A DNA stretch of 64,000 bases from Achromobacter deleyi. Lineage in GTDB: Bacteria > Pseudomonadota > Gammaproteobacteria > Burkholderiales > Burkholderiaceae_B. The notes under the pieces are model-generated. The model did not search any database. It saw only the letters and a list, made by a program, of their open reading frames with translations, and was not told the DNA's origin. Every line of letters begins with the position of its first letter. Within the stretch, counting starts at the first letter, position 1. Location: the NCBI RefSeq assembly GCF_016127315.1, contig NZ_CP065997.1, positions 5,022,001 to 5,086,000 of the forward strand, in the 5' to 3' direction. The translations under genes were made by a program, and so were the position numbers. Positions 51,230 to 60,605 of the stretch are shown piece by piece.

Positions 51230-53437
51230 ATGAGCACCCATTCCGACGCGGCCGCCGCCGCTTTCCGCCACGATACCGAACGCGCCCGGGCCGTGCGCGA
51301 CTTCATCGCGCAGGTCAAGGCGCTGGTGCCGGACCCCGCGCGCGCCACGCCCGATCAATTGGCGCCGGTCGCCCGCCTGCTCGAAGCGCTCGGCCGCCGC
51401 GCGGAACTGTTTCCCGCGCAGGCCTTCGAGGTGGTGCCGGGCCGGCCCACCGCGATCTACCGCCTGGCCGAAGACGCCGACGGCGGCTATGCGCTGTACC
51501 TGTCGCTGGGCGAGTCGGGCAAGGCCCAGCCGCCGCACGACCACACCACCTGGGCCATCATCGCCGGCGTGTCGGGCAAGGAACGCAACGAGGTCTATGC
51601 GCGCAGCGTCGGCGCCAAGCCGGGCCGCGACGTGCTGACCCATGTGCGGCGCGTCGACGTGGCGGCGGGCGATTCGATCGTGCTGGGGTCGACCGACGTG
51701 CACACCATCGAGCTGGTGGACGGCACGCCCGGCGCGCACCTGCATTTCTATGGCCTGGCGCTCGACCGCCTGCATGGCCGGGTGGTGTTCGAGAGCACCG
51801 CCGGCGGTTCCTATCGCACGTTCTCGCCGCCCGCCGCGATCTACCACGCGCGCCTGTCGCCCGCCGGCTTGCAGGAGGCGCTGCGCGGCGAGGCCGAGAT
51901 CGCCGTGCTCGACGTGCGCGAGGCCGGTCGCTACGCCCGTCGCCACCTGCTGTATGCGGTGCCGGCGCCGCTGTGGCGCCTGGAGGCGCTGGCCGACCGC
52001 CTGGTGCCGCGCCGCGACACGCGCATCGTGCTGGTGGATGACGACGAGACGCTGGCCCACCAGGCCGCCGCCAAGCTGACGCGCCTGGGCTGGACCGACA
52101 TCTCGGTGCTGGCGGGCGGCACCGACGGCTGGGAGCGCGAGGGGCGCGAGCTGTTCTCCGGCACCAACGTGCCGAGCAAGGCCTTCGGCGAAGTCATCGA
52201 GCACGAGAAGCACACGCCCTGGATCGACGTCGACGACCTGCACGAGCGCGTCGCGCGCGGCGACGACATCGTGGTGGTCGACAGCCGCACGCCGGAGGAA
52301 TTCCACAACTTCACGCTGCCGTTCTCGCACAGCCTGCCGGGCGCCGAGCTGGTGTACCGCATCCGCGAACTGGCGCCGGATCCCAAGACCTTCGTGGTGG
52401 TGAACTGTGCCGGCCGTACGCGCAGCATCGTCGGCGCGCAGACGCTGATCGACGCCGGCATCCCGAACCGCGTGGCGTCGCTGCGCAACGGCACCATGGA
52501 ATGGTTGCTGTCCGGGCGCGAACTGGCCTACGGCCGCCAGGCGGCCTTACCGGAACCGTCCGCCGACAGCGCCGCCGCGGCGCGCGAGCAGGCGCGCGGC
52601 CTGGCCGCGCGTGCCGGCATCGGCCATATCGATACCGCCACCTTGCGCGCCTTCGAGGCCGAGCAGGGCGCGCGCACGCTGTACAAGTTCGACGTGCGCA
52701 CCCGCGAGGAATACGAAACCGGCCACCTGCCGGGCTGGCGCTGGGCCCCCGGCGGCCAGCTGGTGCAGGCGACCGACGAATACCTGGCGACGCGCCGTGC
52801 GCGGGTGGTGCTGGTCGACTGGGACGGCGTGCGCGCGCAGACCACCGGCGCCTGGCTGGCGCAGCTGGGCGCGGTCGAGGTCTACCTGTACCAGCCGCCG
52901 GCGCTGGCGGCGCTGGAACGCGGCGCCGAGCCGCGCCGCGTGTTGCGCCACCGGCCCGACGCGCCGGCGCTGCGGGCCCAGGCCCTGCAGGCGGCCATCG
53001 ACGCGGGCAGTGCCGAGGTGTTCGATATCGAATCGCGGCTGGCCTACGAGCGCGGCCACGTGCCGGGCGCGCGCTATGCCGCGCCGGATCGCCTGCAGGA
53101 GTTCCTGCCGGCCGATGCACAGCGGACGATCGTGCTGACCTCGCCCGACGGCGTGCTGGCGGCGGTCGCGGCGGCCGAGCTGGCGTGGCGCACCGGTCGT
53201 CCGGTGCACTACCTGCTGGGCGGCACGCGCGCCTGGCAGGCGCAGGGCCTGCCGTTGGACCGGGGCGCGGATGGCGTGCTGACGGGCGATGACGACCAGA
53301 GCATCAGTCCGTATCTGTTCGATGACCTGTCGGCGCGCGACCAGGGGTTCCGCGATTATCTCGACTGGGAGCTGGGCCTGGTGGCGCAGCTGGAGCGCGA
53401 TGGCAGCGCGGATATCCGGTTGATCGCGGCGGCATAG
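51230..53437 (+). CDS. Thiol dioxygenase fused to four rhodanese modules
   Basis: This is a 735-residue fusion. Residues about 1-190 form a cupin thiol dioxygenase (metal histidines H103, H105 and H158, motif PHDHTTWAII). Four rhodanese-like modules follow: about 205-305, 320-445, 465-580 and 590-700. Only the second keeps the catalytic cysteine, C393 in NCAGRTRS. The corresponding loops in the others read DDDE, DWDG and SPDG, without cysteine. The arrangement suggests that sulfane sulfur is passed from the active rhodanese to the dioxygenase, or the reverse. There is no signal peptide, so it is cytoplasmic. It belongs with the CysB-like regulator. Confidence 0.85.
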   Translation: MSTHSDAAAAAFRHDTERARAVRDFIAQVKALVPDPARATPDQLAPVARLLEALGRRAELFPAQAFEVVPGRPTAIYRLAEDADGGYALYLSLGESGKAQPPHDHTTWAIIAGVSGKERNEVYARSVGAKPGRDVLTHVRRVDVAAGDSIVLGSTDVHTIELVDGTPGAHLHFYGLALDRLHGRVVFESTAGGSYRTFSPPAAIYHARLSPAGLQEALRGEAEIAVLDVREAGRYARRHLLYAVPAPLWRLEALADRLVPRRDTRIVLVDDDETLAHQAAAKLTRLGWTDISVLAGGTDGWEREGRELFSGTNVPSKAFGEVIEHEKHTPWIDVDDLHERVARGDDIVVVDSRTPEEFHNFTLPFSHSLPGAELVYRIRELAPDPKTFVVVNCAGRTRSIVGAQTLIDAGIPNRVASLRNGTMEWLLSGRELAYGRQAALPEPSADSAAAAREQARGLAARAGIGHIDTATLRAFEAEQGARTLYKFDVRTREEYETGHLPGWRWAPGGQLVQATDEYLATRRARVVLVDWDGVRAQTTGAWLAQLGAVEVYLYQPPALAALERGAEPRRVLRHRPDAPALRAQALQAAIDAGSAEVFDIESRLAYERGHVPGARYAAPDRLQEFLPADAQRTIVLTSPDGVLAAVAAAELAWRTGRPVHYLLGGTRAWQAQGLPLDRGADGVLTGDDDQSISPYLFDDLSARDQGFRDYLDWELGLVAQLERDGSADIRLIAAA

Positions 53438-53679
53438 ACAGGGTGTGGCGGGCGGCGCCCAGTCAGGGCGTCCGCATCGCGGCGCAACGGCGTCGGCCCT
53501 TCGTGAAGGCAGGCGTCGCGCCGGCCTCGCGCCCGGAATCCGCGGGCGCGGGTCGCGTTCGATCACGAACTGCGCATTCCGGTAATCAGGATATGACCAG
53601 TAAATTGTTCCTGACTGTAAGCTGAACAAATATGCTCCGGATTTCCAGGTGCGCATTGCGCCTGCTTCCGGAGAGCATG

Positions 53680-54606
53680 ATGTCCCTTTCGAAACTGCTG
53701 GCGGGCGCCTTCGCCACGCTGGCCAGCCTGATGGCCTTTCCCGCCACGGCGCAGCACGCCAAGTACCTGGTCACCACCGAGTGGCTGGAGAAGAACCTGA
53801 ACGACCCCAAGGTGCGCGTCATCGAGGTGAGCGTCAATCCCGGCCTGTTCGAGCGCGGCCACATCCCCGGCGCCAGCAACGTCAACTGGCACACCGACCT
53901 GGTCGACACCGTCAACCGCGACATCGCGCCGCCCAAGCAATTCCAGGCGCTGCTGGCGCGTTCCGGCGTCAACACCGACAGCACCGTGGTGCTGTACGGC
54001 GACAACAACAACTGGTTCGCCGCCTGGGGCGCGTGGATCTTCGACATCTACGGCATCGACAACGTCAAGATCCTCGATGGCGGCCGCAAGAAATGGGAGG
54101 CCGAGGGCCGTCCGCAGTCCAACAGCGTCAAGGCGCAGCCCGCCGGCAACGCGCGGCCGAAGGACGCCAACCCGGCGCTGCGCGCCCACCTGCAGGACGT
54201 GTTGGCAGTGGCGCGCAAGGACAAGGCCGGCGTGCTGGTCGACATCCGTTCGGCCGACGAATACAACGGCAAGATCTTCGCGCCCAACGGCGTGCCGGAA
54301 CTGGCGGTGCGCGCCGGCCACGTGCCGGGCGCGGTCAACGTCACCTGGAGCAAGCTGGTGGCGGAAGACGGCACCTTCAAGTCGGCCGACGAGCTGCGCG
54401 CCATCTACCAGGCGGCTGGCGTGGATGGCAGCAAGCCCATCATCACCTATTGCCGCATTGGCGAGCGCTCCAGCCATTCCTGGTTCGCGCTGCGCAAGCT
54501 GCTGGGCTACGACGTGCGCAACTACGACGGTTCGTGGACCGAGTACGGCAACAGCGTCGGTTCGCCGATCAGCAATCCCTCGGGCACCGTGTGGGGCAAG
54601 ACCTGA
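53680..54606 (+). CDS. Exported two-domain sulfurtransferase (rhodanese)
   Basis: The 308-residue protein has a signal peptide ending FPATAQH. Two rhodanese domains follow (about 25-150 and 170-300), with the active cysteine C258 in TYCRIGERSSHSW. The N-terminal domain lacks it. Such periplasmic enzymes transfer sulfane sulfur from thiosulfate or mercaptopyruvate. GGAG at 53670-53673 fits ATG 53680 best. The following transporter gene begins immediately after its stop, so the two are likely co-expressed. Confidence 0.87.
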   Translation: MSLSKLLAGAFATLASLMAFPATAQHAKYLVTTEWLEKNLNDPKVRVIEVSVNPGLFERGHIPGASNVNWHTDLVDTVNRDIAPPKQFQALLARSGVNTDSTVVLYGDNNNWFAAWGAWIFDIYGIDNVKILDGGRKKWEAEGRPQSNSVKAQPAGNARPKDANPALRAHLQDVLAVARKDKAGVLVDIRSADEYNGKIFAPNGVPELAVRAGHVPGAVNVTWSKLVAEDGTFKSADELRAIYQAAGVDGSKPIITYCRIGERSSHSWFALRKLLGYDVRNYDGSWTEYGNSVGSPISNPSGTVWGKT

Positions 54607-55902
54607 GTGAGCGCCCTGGAAACCCGCGCGCCGCTGCAGCGCGCGCAGACCGGCGCGCCGCTGCGCTACACGCTGGCCGCCGCGCTGCTGGCCCTGGTCG
54701 GCGTGGCCGCCTGGCGGCTGGCGCCGCTGCCGGACGGCGGCCGCGACCTGTCCTTGTCGTTGCTGTTGGGCGCGGCGTTCGGCATCGTGCTGCAGCGTTC
54801 GCGTTTCTGCTTCTACTGCATCGCGCGTGACGCCATCGAGCGCCGCGACCCGCGTGGCGCCTACGCGGTGCTGGTGGCGCTGGCGGTCGGCACCTTGGGC
54901 TATCACGCGGTGTTCGGCGCCTTCCTGCCGGTGCCCGGAGCCGAACGGCTGCCGCCGGGCGCGCACATCGGGCCGGTCAGCCTGGCGCTGGGGGCCGGGG
55001 CGTTCGTGTTCGGCGTGGGCATGCGGATCTCGGGGTCCTGCATCAGCGCGCATTTCTACCGGCTGGGCGAGGGCGCGTTGGCGTCGCCGTTCGCATTGCT
55101 GGGCGCGGGCGCCGGCTTCGTGCTGGGCTTCGCGTCCTGGAACACGCTGTACCTGGCGATGATCCAGCCGGCGCCGGTGGTGTGGCTGCCGCATCATCTG
55201 GGGTACGGCGGCACGGTGTTGCTGCAAGGCGCGGCGTTGGGGTTGCTGGCGTTGGGCCTGAGCCGGCTCGGCCGCGGCGGGCGCGAACCCGCCTCGCGCT
55301 TGCCCGTAGGCGCTCGGGACGCCGCCGGCCAAGGCCCGGACGGTACTCGCGTCGACCCCCTTGCGAGGGACGTTTCGCCACCCGTCGCCACGGCCCCGCC
55401 GCCATGGCGCGCGCTGCTGCAAGACCGCTGGTCGCCCGCCGTGGGCGGCCTGCTGGTGGCCTTCATAGGCGTCATCGCCTACTTGCGCATCGCGCCGCTG
55501 GGCGTGACCGCCGAACTGGGCAGCGTGGCGCGCACGGCGGCTTCCGCCGCGGGCATGCTGCCGTCGCGGCTCGAAGGGCTGGACACCTTCGCCGGCTGCG
55601 CCACCGCCGTCAAGAATGCGCTGCTGTCGAACAATGGCGCGTTCGTGCTGGCGCTGGTCGCCGGCGCCTGGGCCGCCGCGCTGACCGCGAACGCCTTCCG
55701 GCCGCGCCTGCCGACCGGCCGCGAGATCGTTCGCAACTTCACCGGCGGCGTGCTGATGGGGTGGGGCGGCATGACCGCGCTGGGCTGTACCGTCGGCACC
55801 TTGCTGTCCGGCGTGATGGCGGGCGCGGCGTCGGGCTGGATCTTCGGCGTGGCGTGCGTGGCGGGGATCTGGGTGGCGTTGAAGCTGCGGCCGACGCGCT
55901 GA
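54607..55902 (+). CDS. YeeE/YedE (TsuA-type) thiosulfate transporter
   Basis: The 431-residue inner-membrane protein has around nine hydrophobic segments and repeated sulfur-transport cysteine motifs: FCFYC near the start, SGSCISA and LGCTVGTLLSG near the end. Known TsuA proteins pass thiosulfate along such cysteines. A long Arg/Pro-rich cytoplasmic loop at about 220-270 divides the two halves. The GTG at 54607 directly follows the rhodanese stop. Together they may import and use thiosulfate or sulfane sulfur. Confidence 0.86.
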   Translation: MSALETRAPLQRAQTGAPLRYTLAAALLALVGVAAWRLAPLPDGGRDLSLSLLLGAAFGIVLQRSRFCFYCIARDAIERRDPRGAYAVLVALAVGTLGYHAVFGAFLPVPGAERLPPGAHIGPVSLALGAGAFVFGVGMRISGSCISAHFYRLGEGALASPFALLGAGAGFVLGFASWNTLYLAMIQPAPVVWLPHHLGYGGTVLLQGAALGLLALGLSRLGRGGREPASRLPVGARDAAGQGPDGTRVDPLARDVSPPVATAPPPWRALLQDRWSPAVGGLLVAFIGVIAYLRIAPLGVTAELGSVARTAASAAGMLPSRLEGLDTFAGCATAVKNALLSNNGAFVLALVAGAWAAALTANAFRPRLPTGREIVRNFTGGVLMGWGGMTALGCTVGTLLSGVMAGAASGWIFGVACVAGIWVALKLRPTR

Positions 55903-56171
55903 GCATCCGTCCGCTTTCCACCGACAACCGCTTCCGCTCGACCGTTTTCGCCGATACGTTATCGCAGATCGGCAATAACGGCTCCGTGCGTGGGCCACTC
56001 AAGGCGGGCGGCGCGCCTCGTGCGGCGCCAGGGACGTTCGGTTGCCGGATGGCGGCGTGGAGGCGGCGGTGGTGCGGCATCGGAAATACGGGGCGGGGTG
56101 TTCGGCGTTGTCGCTGAAATCCAGTTATTGCATCTGTGGGTCAGACTCGGCGCTGAGATGAGGCGACGGCG

Positions 56172-57374
56172 ATGAAGCGACATCAATCACGTCTGCTCGT
56201 GATCGCGTCGGTACTGGGGATGCTCCTGCTGGTGCCGTTGTCATGGTTGCTGCCGTTCCCGCACGGGTTCTCCAAGCCACCCGTCAAGCCGGACGAGTGG
56301 GTACAGGAGACGCCAACGATACGGACGCCGTTCTCCCCACCTAATGGCGGCCGGGAGATCCGTTCGCTTAGCGTGCATCCCGAGGGCAACGATTGGCTGT
56401 TCGTGGAGTGCGCCCGGACCGGCGACAACCGGTGCGACGTCATGCGCTATCAATGGAAGACGGGAAAGCTGTATCGCTACGGTCTGCCCACAGGGTACAC
56501 CTATCCCTACGCCCACTATTCACCGCAGGGCAACTACATCGTGATGTCGCGGCGGCGGATCTCCGGGCACTCCGACGATGAACAGCGCCGTTCGCTCGAT
56601 GCCATGCAGATCCTGCTGATGCGCAGCGATGGCGGGGGCCTGGAGGTCCTTCCATTGGCGCGGGGCAACAAGCTCTCGCCTTTCATGTCGCGGGACGAGA
56701 GCCGGATTGCATTCTGGAGGACGGGACGCATCCTTCCGCCCGGCCAACGCCTGGGCCTGCTCGATTTCGATATCTGGGAGTTCGATCGGGCTCACGCGAC
56801 AGAACGGCCTTTCGCGGGCATCTTCAAATTCGTTTCCGGCGGCCAGGCGCAGTATCTCTCGGGTGACGAGATCCTGTTTCGAACGTTCGGGCCAGCGGGA
56901 CATCTCTGGAGCTACGAGCCCCTGTATGGTGGAAGTCGCATTCATCGCATGCGGCGTGGAGATACGCGGCTACCCGAACCGCATGTCTTCAGCGGCATCA
57001 AGTACGCCGAGATGCCGACGATGGACCGCGCGGGGAACCTGTATCTCTGGGGGCAGACACCGCGGTATGGCCTGAGCGTGATCCGTATTGAAACTGGAGG
57101 GCAGCGCAGCGCATGGCAGCCGGGCGTGCGATTCGTTCCGCAGGAGCTGATCTGCGATCCGGCTGGCACGTATCTCGCGACGATCTATTGGGACCAGCCG
57201 ATGGATGTCACGAACCGTCCGGGCGGGTTGGCCATGCTGGATATCGCGACGGATACCTGGACCGCGATTTCCCTGCCGTTGTGGCGGGATGCGGAAACCA
57301 TTCCGGTGAGCACAAGTGCGTGCGGCATGCATAACGGCGCGCAGGGCTGTTCGATAAATTCGAGGAGCGACTGA
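56172..57374 (+). CDS. Membrane-anchored beta-propeller-like protein, possible immunity partner
   Basis: The 400-residue protein has an N-terminal membrane anchor (about 8-27) followed by a periplasmic domain of repeated WD/TolB-like blades, for example LSVHPEGNDWLFVECARTG, YSPQGNYIVMS and MSRDESRIAFWRTG. The sequence is visibly less G+C-rich than the neighbours. The stop overlaps the ATG of the next gene by 1 nt, so the two are made together. Periplasmic partners of lipase toxins often serve as immunity proteins; that role here is only inferred. I do not recognise the family. Confidence 0.6.
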   Translation: MKRHQSRLLVIASVLGMLLLVPLSWLLPFPHGFSKPPVKPDEWVQETPTIRTPFSPPNGGREIRSLSVHPEGNDWLFVECARTGDNRCDVMRYQWKTGKLYRYGLPTGYTYPYAHYSPQGNYIVMSRRRISGHSDDEQRRSLDAMQILLMRSDGGGLEVLPLARGNKLSPFMSRDESRIAFWRTGRILPPGQRLGLLDFDIWEFDRAHATERPFAGIFKFVSGGQAQYLSGDEILFRTFGPAGHLWSYEPLYGGSRIHRMRRGDTRLPEPHVFSGIKYAEMPTMDRAGNLYLWGQTPRYGLSVIRIETGGQRSAWQPGVRFVPQELICDPAGTYLATIYWDQPMDVTNRPGGLAMLDIATDTWTAISLPLWRDAETIPVSTSACGMHNGAQGCSINSRSD

Positions 57375-58774
57375 TGGCAATGGAGCATGACGCAATAGGA
57401 TTGGTGGATCTGGATTTCTGGAGTCCAACAAGCTACATGCCCGTGTATGGTCTTTGGTGCGGGCCAAATTGGTCCGCGGGGGAGAGAGGCGGGGAGAAAA
57501 CCAGGGCGCAGTTGGTCGAGAGCGAGGTGCTGACGCGCATCGGTATCGACGGGGTGACACCAGAGATCAGCCCCGTCGATTCGTTCTGCAAGGACCATGA
57601 CATTGCCTATTTCGATGCGCGGGGGCAGCCGGATGAAGCCATGCGGAAGCTGGAAGCGGACCTTGTCTTGATGGCCAGGCTCGAACAGCTTGATTTCGAC
57701 CAGCTTCCGGAGACCGAGCGCCTGTATGGCCGCCTGATGTCGTTTGCATTCTTCGAGAAAATCCTATGCGTTGATCTGCCCAACGCTTCGAGCGAGTGGA
57801 TGGGGAACCGCATTCTCGAACTCTCCAAGTCCTTCGAAAGGCTCTTTCAGAAAATCGATGGTCTGACCTACACCGATCAGTTCGGTACCAAGATGACAGG
57901 CGTGGCCCTCGATGGCAAAGTTGGAGGACTCTCCTATCAAATGTACTGGGTGACCGACAGGCAGGCGGACGGATCAAGCCGTATGTGGAGCTATTACAAG
58001 GATGCATTCGAAGAGGCCCATGGCGTTAGTTCTATCATGAATGAAGAGATCTTCGGAGAATCTCTAATAGAGATCACTGTCATGCGCGATGGTTCGGTCT
58101 CGGAACAAGTGGGGGACTCAGAGCCCATTACCCTGATTACGCCTGGCTACCATCCTGCTCCGGAGTGGGCCGTGGCGTCAAATAACCCGTTGGCGCCGCA
58201 CGAATCCGGGCAACTGTCCTCGGGGGGAGGATTCGGGATGCCGCCAGATGGCTTGGGAGGGGGGGCATACGATTCCTATTTGCCCTTCTGGATGTCTGTG
58301 CCACCAGAAGGGCAGGCGGATGCGCCGGTGCTAGCAGAGAGCCCAGAGGTGTCCACGCCACCAGATTCCGGGACGAGGTATTTCGCCGAGGTCGTGGAGC
58401 CGTCGGGCCCGGGCGATCTGATGGGCCGGCCATCTCCACCGATCAAGGTGGTGAGCGATGACCCCATGGTCGCATGGACGCCATCCCCTTGGGATCCCGA
58501 CCCCTTCGGGTGCCTTTCATGGGAAGGCTCGCCCGAGTTTGATGACTGCTGGAGGCTTTTTTCTCGGAGCCTGTTCGCCGTATCGGGGCCAGATCCAATA
58601 AACGGATTCGAACTTGTGGCCATTCAAAGCGGCGAGCCTGGAGGGGTTGAGGACTCTATGTATCGCCATGAACTCAACAACGAGCAAGAGGCGCACGATC
58701 TCGTCTATGCGCCGGTTCTGGGATTGTCATTGCCTCAACCCGGCGATGTCCTGGTTGGGCAGGACATGTATTGA
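57374..58774 (+). CDS. Protein with phospholipase A2-like active-site motif
   Basis: The 466-residue protein has an N-terminal pattern like secreted PLA2: VYGLWCGPNWSAG at about 24-36 (the Ca-loop, with Y25-G26 and C29-G30), then PVDSFCKDHDIAYFDA with H75-D76 as the catalytic dyad, and a long helix. The rest is unfamiliar, with an acidic, Pro/Gly-rich C-terminal half. There is no signal peptide. GAGGAG precedes ATG 57374. The gene is less G+C-rich than its surroundings. It may be an antibacterial lipase effector with the previous gene as immunity. The motif is clear; the toxin role is inferred. Confidence 0.6.
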   Translation: MAMEHDAIGLVDLDFWSPTSYMPVYGLWCGPNWSAGERGGEKTRAQLVESEVLTRIGIDGVTPEISPVDSFCKDHDIAYFDARGQPDEAMRKLEADLVLMARLEQLDFDQLPETERLYGRLMSFAFFEKILCVDLPNASSEWMGNRILELSKSFERLFQKIDGLTYTDQFGTKMTGVALDGKVGGLSYQMYWVTDRQADGSSRMWSYYKDAFEEAHGVSSIMNEEIFGESLIEITVMRDGSVSEQVGDSEPITLITPGYHPAPEWAVASNNPLAPHESGQLSSGGGFGMPPDGLGGGAYDSYLPFWMSVPPEGQADAPVLAESPEVSTPPDSGTRYFAEVVEPSGPGDLMGRPSPPIKVVSDDPMVAWTPSPWDPDPFGCLSWEGSPEFDDCWRLFSRSLFAVSGPDPINGFELVAIQSGEPGGVEDSMYRHELNNEQEAHDLVYAPVLGLSLPQPGDVLVGQDMY

Positions 58775-58807
58775 ACTCGCCCGCACTGCAGCCCGCCTTA
58801 TCCCTCG

Positions 58808-59470
58808 TCAGCCCCACGACTGCGCCACCGCCGCCAGGCACGCGACCACCGACGCGAACGCGATGCCCAGCCCGATCAGCTTGCGTTTTTCCAGTTCGGT
58901 CCAGAGCAGCACCCCGGTCAGGCACAGCGCGATCAGCGCGCCGCCGATGGTGTCCGACAGCAGCACCCAGGCCACGCCGGTGCCATTGGCGCGATGGAAG
59001 TTCTGGATCACGCCCCACCAGCTGGCGCTGCTGCGGCGCGCGCTGGCGGCGCCGCTTTGCGGCCAGAACTCCACCTGCACCTGATAGCCCGGCGCGCGGA
59101 ACAGCGCCTGCCAGCGCTCGGGCTGGCGCGCGGTGACGTCGCCCCAGCGCACGTCCTGCGCGGCTTCCTTGCGGATGCGTTCGACCGGTTTGTCCAGGTT
59201 CAGGGCCTGCTGCAGCCACTGGCCGACCGCCGCGTCGGTGCGCGGCAGGCCGGCCGGGGCCTGCAATTGCAGGGTCTCGACCACCGGGCCCGGCATGTCG
59301 ATCTTGAGCACGGCGCGATGGTTCTGCAGGATGCCGCTGGCGCCGAACAGCAACCCCAGCAGCGCGCCCCACAGGCCGAGCCAGCCGTGGGCCTTGCGCA
59401 GCGCCTTCAGGTACTGCCCGCGTCGGGCTGGCGGGCGCGGCCGGGCCGTGGCGGACGCGGTGGCGGTCAT
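58808..59470 (-). CDS. PepSY-type membrane protein
   Basis: The 220-residue inner-membrane protein has PepSY-TM features: a first span near WLGLWGALLGLLFGASGIL, a periplasmic domain, and two C-terminal spans (WVLLSDTIGGALIALCLTGVLLW, then LIGLGIAFASVVACLAAV). Such proteins often accompany TonB receptors and are linked to reduction or handling of siderophore iron. It overlaps the beta-propeller gene by 4 bp (ATGA). The order receptor-propeller-PepSY looks like an iron-uptake unit. Confidence 0.8.
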   Translation of the reverse strand: MTATASATARPRPPARRGQYLKALRKAHGWLGLWGALLGLLFGASGILQNHRAVLKIDMPGPVVETLQLQAPAGLPRTDAAVGQWLQQALNLDKPVERIRKEAAQDVRWGDVTARQPERWQALFRAPGYQVQVEFWPQSGAASARRSSASWWGVIQNFHRANGTGVAWVLLSDTIGGALIALCLTGVLLWTELEKRKLIGLGIAFASVVACLAAVAQSWG

Positions 59471-60603
59471 GGCCGCGCCTCGCGCAGGCGCAGCGCGGTG
59501 ATGGTGAAACTGTTGGCGGCGAAGTGGCGTTGCGCCTCGCCGCCGCCCGCCGGATAGACCTCGGTGTCATCCATGCTGGGCAGGTAGGCGACGCCGCGGC
59601 CGGCGTCGTAGGCCATGTTGTGGGCCCAGGGCCGGGTGCCGATGGCGGCCAGGCGGCGCAGTTGGCCGGCGGGGCTGGCGTCGTGGATCGACAGCCGGGC
59701 GTCGGCGCCGCTGGGCGCCAGCAGCCAATCGCGGCGGGCGTCGTAGGCCAGGGCGTTGATGTCGCGGCCGGCGGCGACGCTGGCCAGGACCGCGCCGCTG
59801 TCCGCGTCCAGGCTCAGCAGGCGCGGTTCGGCGCCGCGGCAGGCGACGAACAGCCGCTTGCCGGCGGGATCGGCGGCCAGGGCGCTGGGGCGCGGGCATT
59901 GCGCGGGCTGCCACAGGCGGGTCAGGGTCAGGCGGCGCAGGTCGATGACGGCGATGCGGCCCTCGTCGCGCAGCGGCAGCGCCACCATGCCCGGGCCCAG
60001 CAACACCGGCGCATCGAGCTTGGCCGCGGGCAGGTCGAGGCTGGCCCGCACGCAATCGCAGGCCGGATCGAGGCGGTAGACGCGCGACACGGCGCCGCGC
60101 CGGCCGCTGGTCACCAGCACCTGGCCGCTGTCGGGGTCGTACAGCACGTTGTTGAGATTGCCGATGTCGAGCGGCACGTGCTTGAGTACCTGCCGATCGG
60201 AGGCTCGCACGACGATCACGCTGCCGTCCATGCTGGCCACGTAGAACCGGTCGGCCGACGGCACGGCGACGACGGCGTTGGCGCCCTCGGTGCCGGGTAT
60301 CCGGGCCAGCGCCTGGCGATTGGCGGTGTCGTAGACGGTCAGGCCGTTCTCGCGGCGCGCCAGCAGCAGTTCGCCGCCGTCCCGCGCCAGGGCGGCGAAG
60401 CCCCAGCTGTGGCCGCTGCCGGGCAGCACGGTGGCGCTGCGCTCGGCCACGATGGGATCGCGGGCGGCGGCCGTTTCGGCGCCGGCCGGGGCCTGGGCGA
60501 TCAGGGCCGCGGCGGCGCAGGCGGCGGACAAGGCGGCGCGCAGGCGCGGCGCGGCTCGGCGCGGGAACGCGGCCGGCGCGGAGGCGGTGATAGGGGGTTG
60601 CAT
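59467..60603 (-). CDS. Exported YVTN/WD40-type beta-propeller protein
   Basis: The 378-residue protein has a signal peptide ending APAGAE and repeated blades (VYDTANRQALARIPGTEGANAVV, YVASMDGSVIVVRAS, VLYDPDSGQVLVTSG, and others) of the YncE/YVTN type. Two cysteines in ACDC may form a disulfide. ATG 60603 is 2 nt after the receptor stop. An upstream in-frame extension overlaps the receptor gene and is not real. Function in iron uptake is inferred from the operon only. Confidence 0.78.
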   Translation of the reverse strand: MQPPITASAPAAFPRRAAPRLRAALSAACAAAALIAQAPAGAETAAARDPIVAERSATVLPGSGHSWGFAALARDGGELLLARRENGLTVYDTANRQALARIPGTEGANAVVAVPSADRFYVASMDGSVIVVRASDRQVLKHVPLDIGNLNNVLYDPDSGQVLVTSGRRGAVSRVYRLDPACDCVRASLDLPAAKLDAPVLLGPGMVALPLRDEGRIAVIDLRRLTLTRLWQPAQCPRPSALAADPAGKRLFVACRGAEPRLLSLDADSGAVLASVAAGRDINALAYDARRDWLLAPSGADARLSIHDASPAGQLRRLAAIGTRPWAHNMAYDAGRGVAYLPSMDDTEVYPAGGGEAQRHFAANSFTITALRLREARP

Positions 60604-60605
60604 GC

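Noticed and set aside
53563..55998. 811-residue open frame antisense to the sulfurtransferase and transporter genes
   Set aside because: The opposite strand encodes two recognisable proteins. This frame is compositionally a shadow, rich in Arg, Gln, His and Gly.
56172..58774. Type VI secretion gene cluster around the PLA2-like gene
   Set aside because: No VgrG, PAAR, Hcp or core component is nearby, so the effector idea remains an inference from motif and gene pairing.
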